The notes beneath the pieces were generated by a model. It did no database searches. It was not told the origin of the DNA and saw nothing but the letters and a program-made list of their open reading frames with translations. Shown here one piece after another: positions 1 to 10,561 of a DNA stretch of 64,000 nt. The DNA is taken from assembly GCA_033439265.1 (NCBI GenBank), contig JAVTVX010000031.1:10215501-10279500 (forward strand), written 5' to 3'. This DNA is from Dillenia suffruticosa (lineage: Eukaryota; Streptophyta; Magnoliopsida; Dilleniales; Dilleniaceae). A program made the translations under genes and the position numbers. Within the stretch, counting starts at the first letter, position 1. Each line of letters opens with the position of its first letter.

Positions 1-1180
1 TATCAACTTTGAATTACATTTATATATTATTCGAGGAGTAAACTTATTGTGAGAACTCCTTAATTTAATATTAAGATTTCAACAACTATTATGCGAATTA
101 CTCAAACGTAAGTTCTCGAGTGTAACCGCCTTATGGCCTCCCTTATGAAAAACATAAATTCTAAGTGGCGTCCCTTTCCCTTATGGCCTCTTGCAAACGA
201 TATTGGAGTGTGAAATTCGCCCATGCATTGAGGGAGGGAAATCAATAAGAAGATATGATTATTTGGGAAGAATCCCACATGGTGTGGGTCGTCATGAATT
301 AGATAGTTTACTCTCTCATCTTAGAATAATTTACATACTTATTATAGAATAATATCTTAATATCAATGTAATTCATAAGAATATCTCTCTATCATCTTAT
401 AAATATCATAAAACTCTAATGGTTGGTCAGTTCTAATTAAAACAGTTCTCGAAAAGAAGGGCAACATCAGTGGAATTTGCTCATGATAAATGAAATTTGC
501 GTTGCTACCCTTAGTTATACAAAAGGAGTTCTCAACATAGTTATACAAAAAAATGAAGTATTTAAAGGAACCGTGTCCTGTCGGCACATGCGCTCAACGC
601 AGCTGCTTTGATGTTAGGGTTTCCTCCATGGATGCAGACACACGGTGCATAGCACGCTGGAAGAGAGATGAGCACCAAGGACCGAAAGGTAAAATCGTCT
701 TTTTAGTCCAAAAAAACACCGAAAAATCACTAATTGAAAGAGATCCATTGAAATATAAAGCAGATTTTTCAAAAAAAAAGAAAACTCAAAATTTTTGAAA
801 GTTTATAAGAATTTGTGACGTAATTAATATTTTAACAAAACTATAACAATAAATTTACCCTTAAAACAGTAAATATAATTTCAAAAACTCCTGCAAACTA
901 ACAGCCCTTCTCAATTTTTTTCCGAAAGAAAACAAAATAAAAAGGGGTCTTTTGTCAAACCCAAAGAAACCTATACAGAACAAGTTGGCAGGGTAGAGGA
1001 GGGCCATTGACTTCATGTCCATGCGTAGCCATCCTCATTATTAACTTGTCAAAAACTCTCATTTGATTTTATATAATTACGAGTACTTGTCCCGTAGAGT
1101 AGACGTCACTCTCTCATCACTTGCCGCCCATTTAAGTGTACTATATTCTGTGTATGAGAATATGTGTCACCTACTTGTTT

Positions 1181-1181
<1 letters not shown>
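1..1181. other. Anonymous AT-rich sequence, no gene seen
   Basis: No open frame longer than about 80 codons and none with a recognisable domain. A phrase of about 14 bases (ccttatggcctccc-like) occurs near 130 and again near 178. I see no LTR, coding relic or RNA gene here. Confidence 0.5.

Positions 1182-1213
<32 letters not shown>
1182..1213. repeat. (GA)n microsatellite
   Basis: About 16 uninterrupted GA units. GA/CT runs of this kind are common in plant 5' leaders. The downstream stretch to about 1420 is less AT-rich than its surroundings and ends in a donor-like cacGTGAGT, but no coding frame follows, so a leader exon remains speculation. Confidence 0.9.
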
Positions 1214-1216
<3 letters not shown>

Positions 1217-1985
1217 TTGAAGTTTTAGCACTTTTGCCTTGAGAGGGTGTTGTGTGCTGAGGGGTGCCGGTGGTTGCTACATCTGGGCATAGAGGAGGTG
1301 TAGAGGTCAGGCGGAGGTCTATCAAAGACGGCGTTGCACGATCTTCCCTATGATTTTCTTGCCTTTTGAGCTTTGGAAAGTGTGAAAATCCAAGCAGAGA
1401 AGGTTATCACGTGAGTTGCATTGCATAACACCGAAAGTTGTGCCTATCTCCCTCATATCATGTAGGCTTACGTTTGTCTATGAATCTTCCTGTTTTCTAC
1501 CATTTGGGTGTTTAAATGGGTAAAAGCAATTATGCGGGACGGGGGTTGGTATGGGCCCGTTACTTTATATTTCCAAAATGAATTTTATACAAACCTTTGT
1601 ATTTTAGATATATTGAGTCTTACTCCCAATCCCAATCGCAAGTCAAATAAAACAGCATCGTGATCGACGCTTCATTGCTCTAACAGAAAAAATACTAACA
1701 TCTCACGTCAAGAATCAAAATTCAAGTTTTAATAATAATAAAAACGATATTGAGAGATCTCACTCTCGATTGAGACCCGACAACAACTCGATCGAGATTA
1801 ATCGGATTAAAGTTCCAAATACTCAAACTAAATCCAGAAAACTAAAAAAAAAAAGCAGCATTGTGCATACCACCCCACACCTCTTGGGGAAGAGATTTTG
1901 GGCCATTTGTACCATCTCGGCTTGCCCAACCACAACCACGCTCTCGCTTATTCCCTCATAATTGAAGTATTATAATTATTTTGAA
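1214..1985. other. Anonymous sequence, possible truncated leader
   Basis: No gene found. A moderately GC-rich block (about 1230-1420) follows the GA run, and AT-rich DNA resumes by 1560. A 63-codon frame at 1770-1961 shows no domain and is low complexity (lysine- and threonine-rich), so it was not called. Confidence 0.4.
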
Positions 1986-2131
1986 GATCCTAACATGAGA
2001 GTTAGCAACTTCTTTCTTATTAGAAAGAGGATATTGAAACTGGAGGCTCTTCTTGGTGTCCTTTTGTGAGAGAAAGTAGAGAAGATCAAAGACATCTTGG
2101 TTCCTAGATCTGGAAGAGTAGTAGACAAGAT

Positions 2132-2163
2132 CATTTGGAGGGGAATCGGTTCCCCTCCAAATG
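2132..2163. repeat. Perfect 14-bp inverted repeat (hairpin)
   Basis: The arms cattTGGAGGGGAA and TTCCCCTCCAaatg flank a 4-base loop (tcgg). The structure lies inside the LINE relic where the normal coding sequence should run through, so one arm is probably a local inverted duplication. It has no T-run and is not terminator-like. Confidence 0.8.
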
Positions 2164-2582
2164 ATGTTAGTGAAGATAATACTTAGCCCCTACCCTATCT
2201 GTAAGAATGCTAAGAAGATAGTTATGCATGTTTTGAGAGATTGTAGAAAAGCCTCGTACCTCTAGAAGTTGGTGTGGTGTAAGTTGGAAGAAGAGGAAAA
2301 CTTCTGGACATCCTCTAATCCTTTTGAGTAGATGATGTCAGGGGCTAGTAGGCAGGATAGACTTAACCAAGTTCAAGCCAATATTATCTTCACTAGCATC
2401 ATCTGGACCATTTGGAAGGGATATGCAAGAAAGTTTTCCAAAATGCCAATCAGTCCCCTCATGAGCTAGTGTCTATAGTTTCTAAAATGGCTAGGAAGGT
2501 TGTTTTGGTCTGGAAGGAGAAAGTTAAGGACAAGCCGATAGTCGATAAGAAGATGAAATGGTTGGCGCCTCCTTAAGGAAAG

Positions 2583-2960
2583 TTGAAACTTAATACTGAT
2601 GGAGCAGTATCTAGAGTGACTAGCCAGGTGGGTGCCGGGGGCATCTTTAGGGATAGCTCTGGAAATTGGATTGTAGGCTTCACTGTTAGCATAGGAAAGG
2701 CTCATGTTCTTACAATTGAACTCTTGAGTTTAAGGGAAGGCTTGCTCATGGCCAAAAGGAGAGGGTTCAATCGGTTGGAAATCGAAACAGACTCTACTAC
2801 GCTAAGTTATTTGATGAAGTATCCTCCAGAGGCTGATCATCCTCTCTACCACATCATCTTGGAATGTCAGGAAGTGGTGAGCTCTTTCGAAGACAACTCA
2901 GTTACTTACATCTTTAGGGAAGCTAATTATTGCGCTGATTTTTTGACTATCCTGGGTTAG
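2583..2960 (+). pseudogene. LINE RNase H-like domain (RVT_3 type), relic
   Basis: A 125-residue open frame with the plant LINE RNase H-like fold. It opens with LNTDGAV (first catalytic Asp), continues with GAGGIFRDSSGNWIVGF, has a helix with E-L-L-S-L-R-E-G, then LEIETDS (second acidic cluster) and ends with REANYCADFL (the usual REANxxAD signature). The acidic residues expected of the active site are therefore largely kept. The normal protein would be over 1200 residues, so this is a C-terminal remnant. The first ATG is just inside the domain and is not the native start. A free-standing RNase H gene is possible but less likely, given the upstream zinc-region remnant and downstream A-rich end. 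Confidence 0.7.
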
Positions 2961-3150
2961 AGTAATGGAAATCATGCATTTCATCTAGGAGGATAAATTG
3001 GGAGTTAAGAGGCTCAGAGGCAGAGGCACTGATTGGAGATATAGCTTGCTTCATTCTTTTAGTCTGTAGAGGGCCGTTGTGACAGCTCTTCTATTGTGTT
3101 TTCTTACGATTTCTGTCGTGTTTCTCTCTGTCTTGTACCAAAAAAAATAA

Positions 3151-3309
3151 TTATTTCTCCCCACCAAAACTCTAAGCAAATTAACAATATGGTAGAGTAA
3201 ATAAAATTGTCAGTTGAAATTACTTTTAATACGAAAATCATTATTGTGATAATTTTTATATTATAGAAAAAATTAATTTTTTTACTTAAAAAATTTATTT
3301 TGAATATTT
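3151..3309. other. Short AT-rich spacer between LINE and gypsy relic
   Basis: Nothing recognisable. It may include the outer end of the gypsy LTR, whose left limit could not be fixed. Confidence 0.3.
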
Positions 3310-3685
3310 TTTATTACACAGGAGAGATAGAAGGAAGATGATAGGGTTTGTAAAGGGACAAAATTCTAAAACTTTCAAAAGAGAATTAATGCGCTAAAAG
3401 AAATATTATTATTGATGTATCCAAAATAATAAAACACTACAAATATTTATAGGGTATGCAAACCCCAAAAATTAGAAAATTATAAAAACTAAGAAACTAA
3501 AGATTTATCGAAACTAGAAAAATTAATAAATTAGAGAAATCACGAAATTAGAAAAATCAGGAAGTTAAAGAAATTAAGAAACATAGAGAAATTAAAAAAC
3601 TAATTAAAACTAAGTTAATGGCTTCCTTTCTCTTTTTTTGGATCACTCTCGCATAGTCCAATAATTAGAAAATTATTCCACATCA
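3310..3685 (-). repeat. 3' LTR of Ty3/gypsy relic 1
   Basis: On the minus strand a polypurine tract (AGGTAGGGGGAT) at about 3686-3697 is followed by TGATGTGG, the probable LTR start. The LTR holds a good TATA box, CTATAAATA, near 3442-3452. The outer end is not clear, and the matching 5' LTR is missing because the element is cut off near 6.8-6.9 kb. Boundaries are approximate on the left. Confidence 0.45.
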
Positions 3686-3719
3686 ATCCCCCTACCTAAA
3701 AAGAACTCGTCCTCGAGTG

Positions 3720-4010
3720 ATCTAGATACAAAGGGGGTATCAGAGAGATGACAATGTGATAAGTCAGCTACATTGAAAGTGTAAGAAAAACTCATTGATT
3801 CAGGTAAGTCCACCACGTAGGCATTATTGTTGATCTTGGGCACGATCTTGTAAGGACCATACCTTTTAGGCTACAACTTATGATACTGGCCAACTGGAAA
3901 CCTTTTGCGCCGAACCATATCACCAACCGCGAATAAGTTAACTCGACGGTGTTTATCTACGGTACTCTTGAACTTCTTATTGGTCTTGAGCAACTTCTGA
4001 TGGACCTCCT
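3720..4010 (-). pseudogene. Gypsy integrase C-terminal region, relic
   Basis: Conceptual translation on the minus strand contains the phrase YGPYKIVPKINNNAYVVDLP followed by FNVADLSH, which matches the conserved GPF-type module at the C-terminus of plant gypsy integrases (usual form GPFxIxxKINDNAYxxxLP). It is in a different frame from the integrase core upstream, so it cannot be made as part of one polyprotein. It ends close to the polypurine tract, as expected for the last part of pol. Confidence 0.6.
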
Positions 4011-4019
4011 CCTGAATGG

Positions 4020-4781
4020 TCTATGCATCCTTGGCTAAGTTTAATATCCCGGGACTTGAGGCAACTTCACCAAGTCTATCGCATGTCGAGGTGACTTCTA
4101 GTAGATAACAGAGAAAGGGATCTTCCTGTGGAACTATGAATAGCGCTATTGAATGCAAACTCCACCTGAGGTAAAGTATGATCCCAGTGCTTTGGGTGAT
4201 CCCCGTAGATACAACGAACAAGATTATCCAAGGTCCGATTGACAACTTTGATTTGGCCATTCGTCTGGGGATGGACTGTGTTGTTGAAATTTAGGGAAGT
4301 ATTAAACATGCGCCACAAAGTTATCCAGAAATGGCTAAAAAATTGGTGGTAATAGACTTTGGCACACCATGTAAACGTATCACCTCCCTAAAGAATAATC
4401 TTGCCACACATGAAGTATCCGAAATCTTCTTGCATGGAATAAAGTGCACCGTCTTCGAGAACTTGTTAACAAGTACAAAATAGAATTGACTCCATACTGA
4501 GTATAGGGTAGTCCTAGAATAAAGTCCATAGACAAATCTTCCCAGATGGCTTTAGGGACTGGTAGAGGCATATAAAGCCCGGTATTCTATGACTGACTCT
4601 TAGCTGTCTGACACGTGTAGCAGCAGCTCACAAACTTGCCCACATCCTGCTTTAACTGAGGCCAATAATACCTTTCCTCCAAACTGTATATAGTCTTCTC
4701 TTGCCCCAAATGACCACTCAAAACACTCCCATGTAAGTCACGAATTAATTTTTCCCTTAAAAACGTTCGAGGAATACACAA
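4020..4781 (-). pseudogene. Gypsy integrase, relic
   Basis: The zinc-binding HHCC domain is readable at 4781-4587: H in DLHGS, H in SGHLG, then CCYTC. The central domain follows in other frames: [11 protein letters not shown] near 4550 (first catalytic Asp region) and [15 protein letters not shown] near 4270, where the usual GQTE catalytic Glu is read as GQIK, so that residue seems lost. The next phrase, [13 protein letters not shown], is typical. At least three frame changes and a stop make it inactive. Confidence 0.7.
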
Positions 4782-5131
4782 TCGATTTCCCTTAAAGAGA
4801 TATTTGTCATGCTTATAAAAATCTTCGAAGGGAACCTTGCCCCATATATCTGCAAAATCATCGTCATCGGCATACAGTTCACAAAGACCTCAAAGCCTGT
4901 AACCTCATGACTCAAAGTTACTAACAAAGTTGTACGTCTACTCAAGGTATCAGCGGCTTTATTTTCACTTCCCGACTTATGCTTCAACGTAAAGGGAAAT
5001 TGCTGCAAATAAGCAATCCACGTGGCATGCATCTTGTTAACACTTTTATGACTGTTAATATACTTCAAAACCTGGTGGTCAGTATATAGAACAAATTGGT
5101 CATGGATGAGATAGTGCTCCCAATTTCGCAA
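4757..5131 (-). pseudogene. Gypsy RNase H domain, relic
   Basis: A 124-codon open stretch reads as the second half of a gypsy RNase [19 protein letters not shown], then a tryptophan-containing [10 protein letters not shown] segment, and [17 protein letters not shown], the usual C-terminal GxxNxxADxLSR signature. It overlaps in position the start of the integrase zinc domain, as in an intact polyprotein. The N-terminal half with the first catalytic Asp is in another frame around 5150-5350. Confidence 0.7.
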
Positions 5132-5356
5132 AACCCGAACAACAACATAAAGTTTTTGGTCGTAGGTCGACCATTGTCAGCGTGCTTCATTCAACTTCTC
5201 ATTGAAATAAGCAATAGGTCATCCCTTTTGAGAAAGAACTGCTACGACTCTAACTCCGCAAGTATCACATTCCACAACAAATAATTTGTCGAAGTTGGGA
5301 AGTGCTAACACGGAGGCTATACACAACTTTTCTTTAATCTTGGCAAAGCTTTTCTC

Positions 5357-6384
5357 CTACGCAACACCCCATTTAAATTGGCCATTCTTTAAATAATTCG
5401 TTAAAGGCGTTACAATAGTACTGAAATTATGAATGAACCTCCTATAAAAGGTAGCTAGGCCATGGAAACTCTGGACTTCAGATGCTAACTTCGGTGTTGG
5501 CCAGTCTCGAATTGCCTTCACTTTCTCCTTATCTACTTGAATACCTTCACCACTAACTACGAATCCTAGGAAAATTAGGCATGACTGCAAAAAAATACAC
5601 TTCTTCAAGTTAATATATAACTTACTTTTCAACAAAATAAGTAAAATCTGTCACAAATGCTCCAAGTGCTCGGCGTCATTAGTGTTGTAAATCAAAATAT
5701 TATCAAAATAAATACAACGAATTTACCAATAAATGGTTTCAGCACCTCATTCATCAACTATATAAATGTACTAGAGCGTTAGATAGCCGAATGGTATAAC
5801 AAGCCATTCATAGAGGCCCTTCTTAGCCTTGAAAGTCGTCTTCCACTCATCTCCCCATCTAATTCATCAATTTTTGTGAAAACTTTTGCATCAAACAATC
5901 TATCAAGCATATCCTCATGTCAAGGAATTAGGAACCTGTACCGCATTGTGATCTTATTGATTGCCCAGCTATCCACACATATTCGTTAGCTCCCATCCTT
6001 CTTTGGGGTGAGTGAAGCTGGTACCGTACATGGACTTTTACTAACCCATACTAGCCCCTTATTAAGCAACTCCTCCACCATTTGTTGTAGGATCTCTCTC
6101 TCCTTGGGATTCTTCCTGTAATGGGATAAATTCGGCAAACTAGCCCCAGTTACCAGATCAATGGCATGCTGAATATCTCTCATTGGAGGGAGTTTTGTTG
6201 GAAGTTCGTCATGCATTAGCTCTTGAAACTCATTCAACAAATCACGAACCAAACTTGGAACCTCTATCCCGTGCCCATCCGCTCTTGCCGAAGGAATTGC
6301 TTTAGCCACTAAGGCATGAATTTCTCCAGTATGTCTTGCTCCTGTCGGTTTTGAGTAAGGGTTATTGTTGGCTGGTTTTTTCAC
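5357..6384 (-). pseudogene. Gypsy reverse transcriptase, relic
   Basis: The N-terminal part (6384-5986) reads through ELPTKLPPMRDIQHAIDLV and the NKGLVWVSKSPC motif, ending in LTPKKDGS. The C-terminal part (5635-5357) reads KKCIFLQS ... [11 protein letters not shown] and [14 protein letters not shown]. Between them the catalytic box at 5699-5710 reads Y-F-D-N where active enzymes have F/Y-x-D-D, so the second catalytic aspartate is lost. Stops and shifts separate the halves. The RT is dead. Confidence 0.75.
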
Positions 6385-6539
6385 AATTCTTTCTTTACCA
6401 CATCTTTCTTTGTAGGTTCAGAATTGGACCATGTATTGACTCTTGGACTTGCCCTAGATGCCTCACCTATGGGTTTACGGGTACCTTCATTCCCGTAATA
6501 TCCCCTAAAGCCCATTGACTCTGCTCTCTGCTCTCTGCT

Positions 6540-6800
6540 CTCTGGGCCATATTTTGGGCTTCACTGAGGGTTAAAATGATCTAACAGCTGATTTTATCAC
6601 GGATTGTAAGTTTCAATCCATCAATATACCTCGCCACCTGTTGACCTTCAATCTCCATCAAATTATTTCGTACCGATAATTGCAAGAAACTTGTGGTATA
6701 TTCAGCCACAGATTTTTGCCCCTGTTCCAATATTTGGTATTGATGGAATAAAAATTGATCATAATTTGGAGAGAGGAAGAAATTTTGCCATCAACATCTT
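6540..6800 (-). pseudogene. Gypsy gag (capsid) fragment
   Basis: Minus-strand translation in mixed frames gives F-L-S-P-N-Y-D-Q-F-L-F-H-Q-Y-Q, SVAEYTTSFLQLSVRN and GQQVARYIDGLKLTIRDKI, which is the retrotransposon gag capsid pattern (VxEYxxxFxxLxxR ... RFIxGL). A stop follows DKIS. A triplicated ctctctgctctctgctctctg run near 6521-6541 lies just downstream. Confidence 0.6.
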
Positions 6801-6886
6801 CTTCATCTTTGGTCAAAGCCTTATTGGTTATTTTCCCAAATGCCTTCATTGGATCTGAGTTTGTTCCCACCACGAAGAAGCTCCAC

Positions 6887-6890
<4 letters not shown>

Positions 6891-6927
<37 letters not shown>
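6891..6927. repeat. (TA)n microsatellite
   Basis: About 18 TA units at the junction between the gypsy relic and the CACTA-like element. Confidence 0.95.
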
Positions 6928-6930
<3 letters not shown>

Positions 6931-6967
6931 TAAATTCACCTTTGCATGTGAGCACACATACACACTT

Positions 6968-7450
6968 AGCGATGAAAAATTTTTTTGTCACTAATTTGCA
7001 ACGAAATTAGCGACGAAAAATTATTCGCGGCTAAATTTCCGACGGATAGATTATTCGTGACTAAATTTATTGCTAATTAGGGATGAAAAAATTTCTGTAG
7101 CTAAATCCGTTGCTAATTGGCGACGAAAAATTTTTCGTTGCAAAATTCGTTGCTAATTAGTGACGAATGATATTTTCATGGATAAATTTTACCACGGATA
7201 CTCTTATTCGTCGCTAAATTTAGCGACGAAAATATTTCGTCACAAATTTTATCACTAATTAGATACAAAAATTTTCCGTCACTAAATTTGTCCCTAATTA
7301 GTCACGGTAAAAATATTTGTCACAAAATTTAGCAACAAACTCAAAAATTCGTGGCTAATTTCGTCATTAATTAGTCACAAAAAAATATTCGTGACAAAGT
7401 TCGTCGCTAATTAGCTACAAATAAAATATTCGTGTCTAAATTCGTCGCTA
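6968..7450. repeat. Left subterminal palindrome array
   Basis: More than a dozen degenerate copies of GCGACGAA/TTCGTCGC facing each other, spaced roughly 20-40 bases apart, separated by AT-rich linkers. Paired copies form palindromes of the type TTCGTCGCTAA...TTAGCGACGAA. Confidence 0.8.
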
Positions 7451-7896
7451 ATTTATTATCAGAATTTCAAAATTCATGAATAATTTCCGAACAAAATTTC
7501 TTCTATATTCTATTATGAAATTTTTTTAACCGTATCTCTCTTTTTAATATATTCTAAATAACGAAATCGAATTAAATACATATTAAATAATACAATTCTC
7601 TTCAATTTGATAATTTTAACAATAAATAATTCAACCAATTTATAACAAATAATTTTCAATTAGTCGCAGCTGTCGATTTCACCATTCATATTTTTGTCTT
7701 CTACATCCATTCGATTTTCTTATATAGTTCAATTGTTTATGAAACTTCAGTTGTTCATATTCATTCGTTATTGTCATCAGTAAAAAACACAATATATAAT
7801 ACATTCACCTCCGACGATCTATCTCGTCTGGCAAGTAGATCAAACAGTATTTTTTGAAGGATGGCGACAGCAAGACGGATAACTACTGATAAATGG

Positions 7897-8830
7897 TAAT
7901 TCATTTATTTTATTTTATTATTTTATTATTTTATTAATTTATATTAACTAATCATATTTAATATTTTATAATATCTTAAATAAGCATTTAATTTTATTAT
8001 TTTATATTTTTATTTTTTAAAGACTAAATTTTTTTTTTTAATATTTTATTATTTAGCGACGGATTCAACGATCCATCGCTAAACTTAATTTTTTTAAAAT
8101 TAACATTTAATATTTTATTTTCTTTTGTTATTTTATTAATTTATATTAAATAATCATATTTATTATTTTATAATATTTTAAATTATCATTTTATTTTTTT
8201 AATATTTTTAATTTTTAAATAATAATATTTTTTAATTTTTTAAATATTTTATTATTTTGCAACGGATTTAGCGATGAATTAGAATCCGTCGTTAAATTTA
8301 GCGACAAATTCCGAAATCCGTCGCTAAATTCAGCGATGGATACTGAAATCCGTCGCTAATTTAGCGATGAATTTAAAAATCTGTCGCTAAGTTAGCGACG
8401 GATCTAAACATTCGTCGCAGATTTAGCAACGGATTCAACGATCCGTCGCTAAGCTTAATTTTTTTAAAATTAACATTTAATATTTTATTTTCTTTTGTTA
8501 TTTTATTAATTTATATGAAATAATCATATTTATTATTTTATAATATTTTAAATTATCATTTTATTTTTTTAATATTTTTAATTTTTAAATAATAATATTT
8601 TTTTTAATTTTTTAAATATTTTATTATTTAGCGATGGATTTAGCGACGAATTCAAAAATACGTTGCTAACTTAGTGACAGATTTTAAAATTCGTCGCTAA
8701 ATTTAATTTTTTAAATTTAACATTTAATATTTTATTTTATTTTGTTATTTTGTTATTTTATTAATTTATATTAAATAATCATATTTATTATTTTTTAATA
8801 TTTTAAATTAGCATTTTATTTTTTTTCTTT
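7897..8830. repeat. Tandem ladder of AT-rich spacers and TCCGTCGC palindromes
   Basis: An AT-rich spacer of about 150 bases (aacatttaatattttatttt...) occurs about four times, near 7897, 8093, 8463 and 8700. Palindromic clusters of AGCGACGGAT/ATCCGTCGCT lie between. The unit beginning ggattcaacgatcc at 8061 recurs at 8431, a 370-base period, nearly identical, so part of the ladder grew by recent tandem duplication. Confidence 0.75.
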
Positions 8831-9046
8831 TTTCTTTTTATTTTTTACAGAATAATATTTTTTTATTTTTTTAAATATTTTCTTATTTTATTTTTTAAAT
8901 CTTTTTAAAGAATAATATTTTTTATTTTTTAATTAATTTATTAGTTTATTTTAATTAGCATTTTATTATTTGATATAAACTTTTATTTCTTTAATTAATA
9001 TTTAGAATTAGATAATAAGTAAAAATAAAATAGAAATATGATTAAA

Positions 9047-9125
9047 GGTAAGATGTTGTCTAGTGGTTGGGTATTCTAACATTTTACTCTTGCGCAAGTG
9101 TTCGAATCGGGCTGTAGGCATTTTG
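9047..9125 (+). mobile_element. tRNA-derived SINE-like head
   Basis: The segment has an RNA polymerase III A-box-like tagtggttgggt at 9061-9072 and a B-box gtgttcgaatcgg at 9098-9110, with tRNA-like spacing of about 26 bases between them. This is the usual head of plant tRNA-derived SINEs. No cloverleaf with paired acceptor stem could be drawn, so it is not a tRNA gene. No A-tail is evident; the GC-rich island follows directly. Confidence 0.45.
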
Positions 9126-9375
9126 AGGGGTTTTTTCAGGGATTTTTTGCAAGGCAGCACGGGCAAAGGCTGGGGCGAGTAGGCAAGCTGCAGGGGCTGG
9201 GGCAAGCAGGTAGGCTACAGGGCCAGGGGTGAGCAGGCAGGGGTGCTGGGGCGAGCAGGCGTGTGCAGGGCAGGGGCAGAGGATGGTGATGCGGGCGGGC
9301 GGTCGGGCTCGTACGCGGGTGGGGCGGGTGGGCTCGTGAGTTGGAGCAATGAGACTCGTGCGCGGGATCCAGGGG
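9126..9375. repeat. GC-rich degenerate repeat island in the CACTA-like element
   Basis: About 250 bases rich in G on this strand, built from irregular copies of ggggcgagcaggc-like words. It stands out sharply from the AT-rich surroundings. A 103-codon Pro/Ala/Arg-rich frame on the opposite strand is a by-product of the repeat and shows no domain. Confidence 0.7.
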
Positions 9376-9804
9376 CTTAGCAACGGATCAAGCATTCGTC
9401 ATTAATTAAATAAAAATAAAATATTAATATAATAATTAAATAAAATGTATAAAATAAATAAAATATATAATTGTATAAAATATAATAATTAAATAAAATA
9501 TATATAATAAATAAAAAAATAATTATATATCATATAATTTAGCGACGGATTTTGAATTTCCGTAACTAAAATTAGCGACGTATTTTTTGTATCTGTCGTT
9601 AAATTTAGCGATGAAAATTTTTCGTCGCTAAATTTGTCGCTATTTTAGCGACGGATTTCTGTTTTTCGTCGCTAAATTTTGTGACGCGTCATTAGCGATG
9701 AAAAATTTTTCGTCGCTAAATCCGTCGCTAATGTTTTAGCGACGAATTTTTTTTAAATTTTTTTCGCTAAATTTATTACTAAAATCGTGTTTTATTTTGT
9801 AGTG

Positions 9805-10164
9805 ATCCTGCGAGGCAAATGAATAAATGCTCTGACAAAACTATTCAAATTATGCGCCTTTTATGACTCCATCGAACCTTCACATCCTAATAGCCATCCA
9901 AATTATTCACCCATAAAACTGGCATATTACACGTGATTAATAATTCTGAGCTAGAGCTATCTAGGCTACGAAATCTCAAATGCATCAAGCAAGAAGGATT
10001 AATACTAAAAAAAAAAAAGAAAAGAAAAAGAAAAAGATGACTTCATAGTAAGATTTTAAGACAAGAAACTGAAGGCAAGACGGGTTAAAGCAACTACTAG
10101 AAGATGTTGCAGAAAGAGAATACTAATATTTGAAGGTTTAAACAAGTAGCCAAGGGAGGAAAAG
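9805..10164. other. Anonymous spacer
   Basis: No gene or repeat recognised apart from an A/G-rich stretch near 10010-10040. Homology with the 3' flank of the intact F-box gene begins at about 10165. Confidence 0.5.
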
Positions 10165-10561
10165 AGACGACATATTGAAGTAACAGCCATCACTGGAGAG
10201 ATTTATGTGTTAGCTTCAGACTTATACCCATATGCAGAGAAGAGAAAGCCTCTTGATTTCCATTTTCTCAACAAGCAACACCTTGAATGATGAATAAAAG
10301 GATTGAGTTGCCAAAGTTGGCCATAGCGAGCACCATTGACCAACCACTTGATGGGCATGTAACGAGCAACCTGTCACCCTCCACCAATAGAGCCCCCTAT
10401 AAATTCACAGCAGTTTGTCTGATTTAGCACAGGACAGAGGACATAGACAAGAAAACGGAAAGTGGAGATGGAGATGGAGATGGAAATGGAAATGGAAATT
10501 CCAAGTCCTTACCAGGGACAATTATAGTCATCAATCAATCTAAAACAGGCTTCCATCCATA

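Larger units (their letters stand above)
1990..3150 (+). mobile_element. LINE (non-LTR retrotransposon) 3' fragment
   Basis: Only the 3' end of a plant LINE remains. Around 2195-2260 one frame reads like the zinc-binding region after the reverse transcriptase (P-I-C-K ... VMHVLRDC), then comes a Trp-rich linker near 2400 (IWTIWKG), then an RNase H-like domain at 2583-2960, and an A-rich end near 3138-3150 (accaaaaaaaata). Stops and frame changes separate these parts, and the endonuclease and RT core are absent. The 5' truncation and A-rich tail fit target-primed reverse transcription. Left limit is approximate; no target-site duplication could be fixed. Confidence 0.65.
3310..6880 (-). mobile_element. 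Ty3/gypsy retrotransposon relic 1 (5'-truncated)
   Basis: Read on the minus strand the order is gag (about 6800-6540), reverse transcriptase (6384-5640), RNase H (about 5350-4930), integrase (4781-4020), integrase C-terminal/chromo-like tail (about 4000-3720), polypurine tract, LTR. Pol order RT-RNaseH-IN is diagnostic of Ty3/gypsy. The element is broken by many stops and frameshifts, has lost its 5' LTR and primer-binding site, and abuts a TA microsatellite and the CACTA-like element on the right. Confidence 0.8.
6960..9804. mobile_element. Non-autonomous CACTA-like DNA transposon
   Basis: The right end read on the minus strand is CACTACAAAATAAAACACGA, a classic CACTA terminal sequence, ending at 9804. 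Inside both ends lie dense subterminal arrays of a short motif, TTAGCGACGAA, and its reverse complement (about 6968-7450 and 9535-9770), as CACTA transposases need for binding. No transposase frame exists. The left terminus is not a clean CACTA; CACACTTAGCG at about 6961 is the best candidate, so the left end may be eroded. The interior is a ladder of AT-rich spacers separated by more palindromes, plus a SINE-like head and a GC-rich island. Alternative: a Mutator-like or composite repeat. Confidence 0.6.

Noticed and set aside
553..798. 81-codon plus-strand frame
   Set aside because: No domain, ends in a poly-Lys run from A-rich DNA, no promoter or splice support.
6961..6975. Left CACTA terminus CACACTTAGCG
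   Set aside because: Kept only as a candidate; it does not match the right terminus beyond CAC and no 3-base target duplication agrees.
9047..9125. Functional tRNA gene
   Set aside because: A and B boxes are present but no acceptor stem or credible anticodon arm can be paired, and no pol III T-run terminator follows at the right place.
9084..9395. 103-codon Pro/Ala/Arg-rich frame (-)
   Set aside because: Reads across the SINE-like head and GC-rich repeat; low complexity and no domain.
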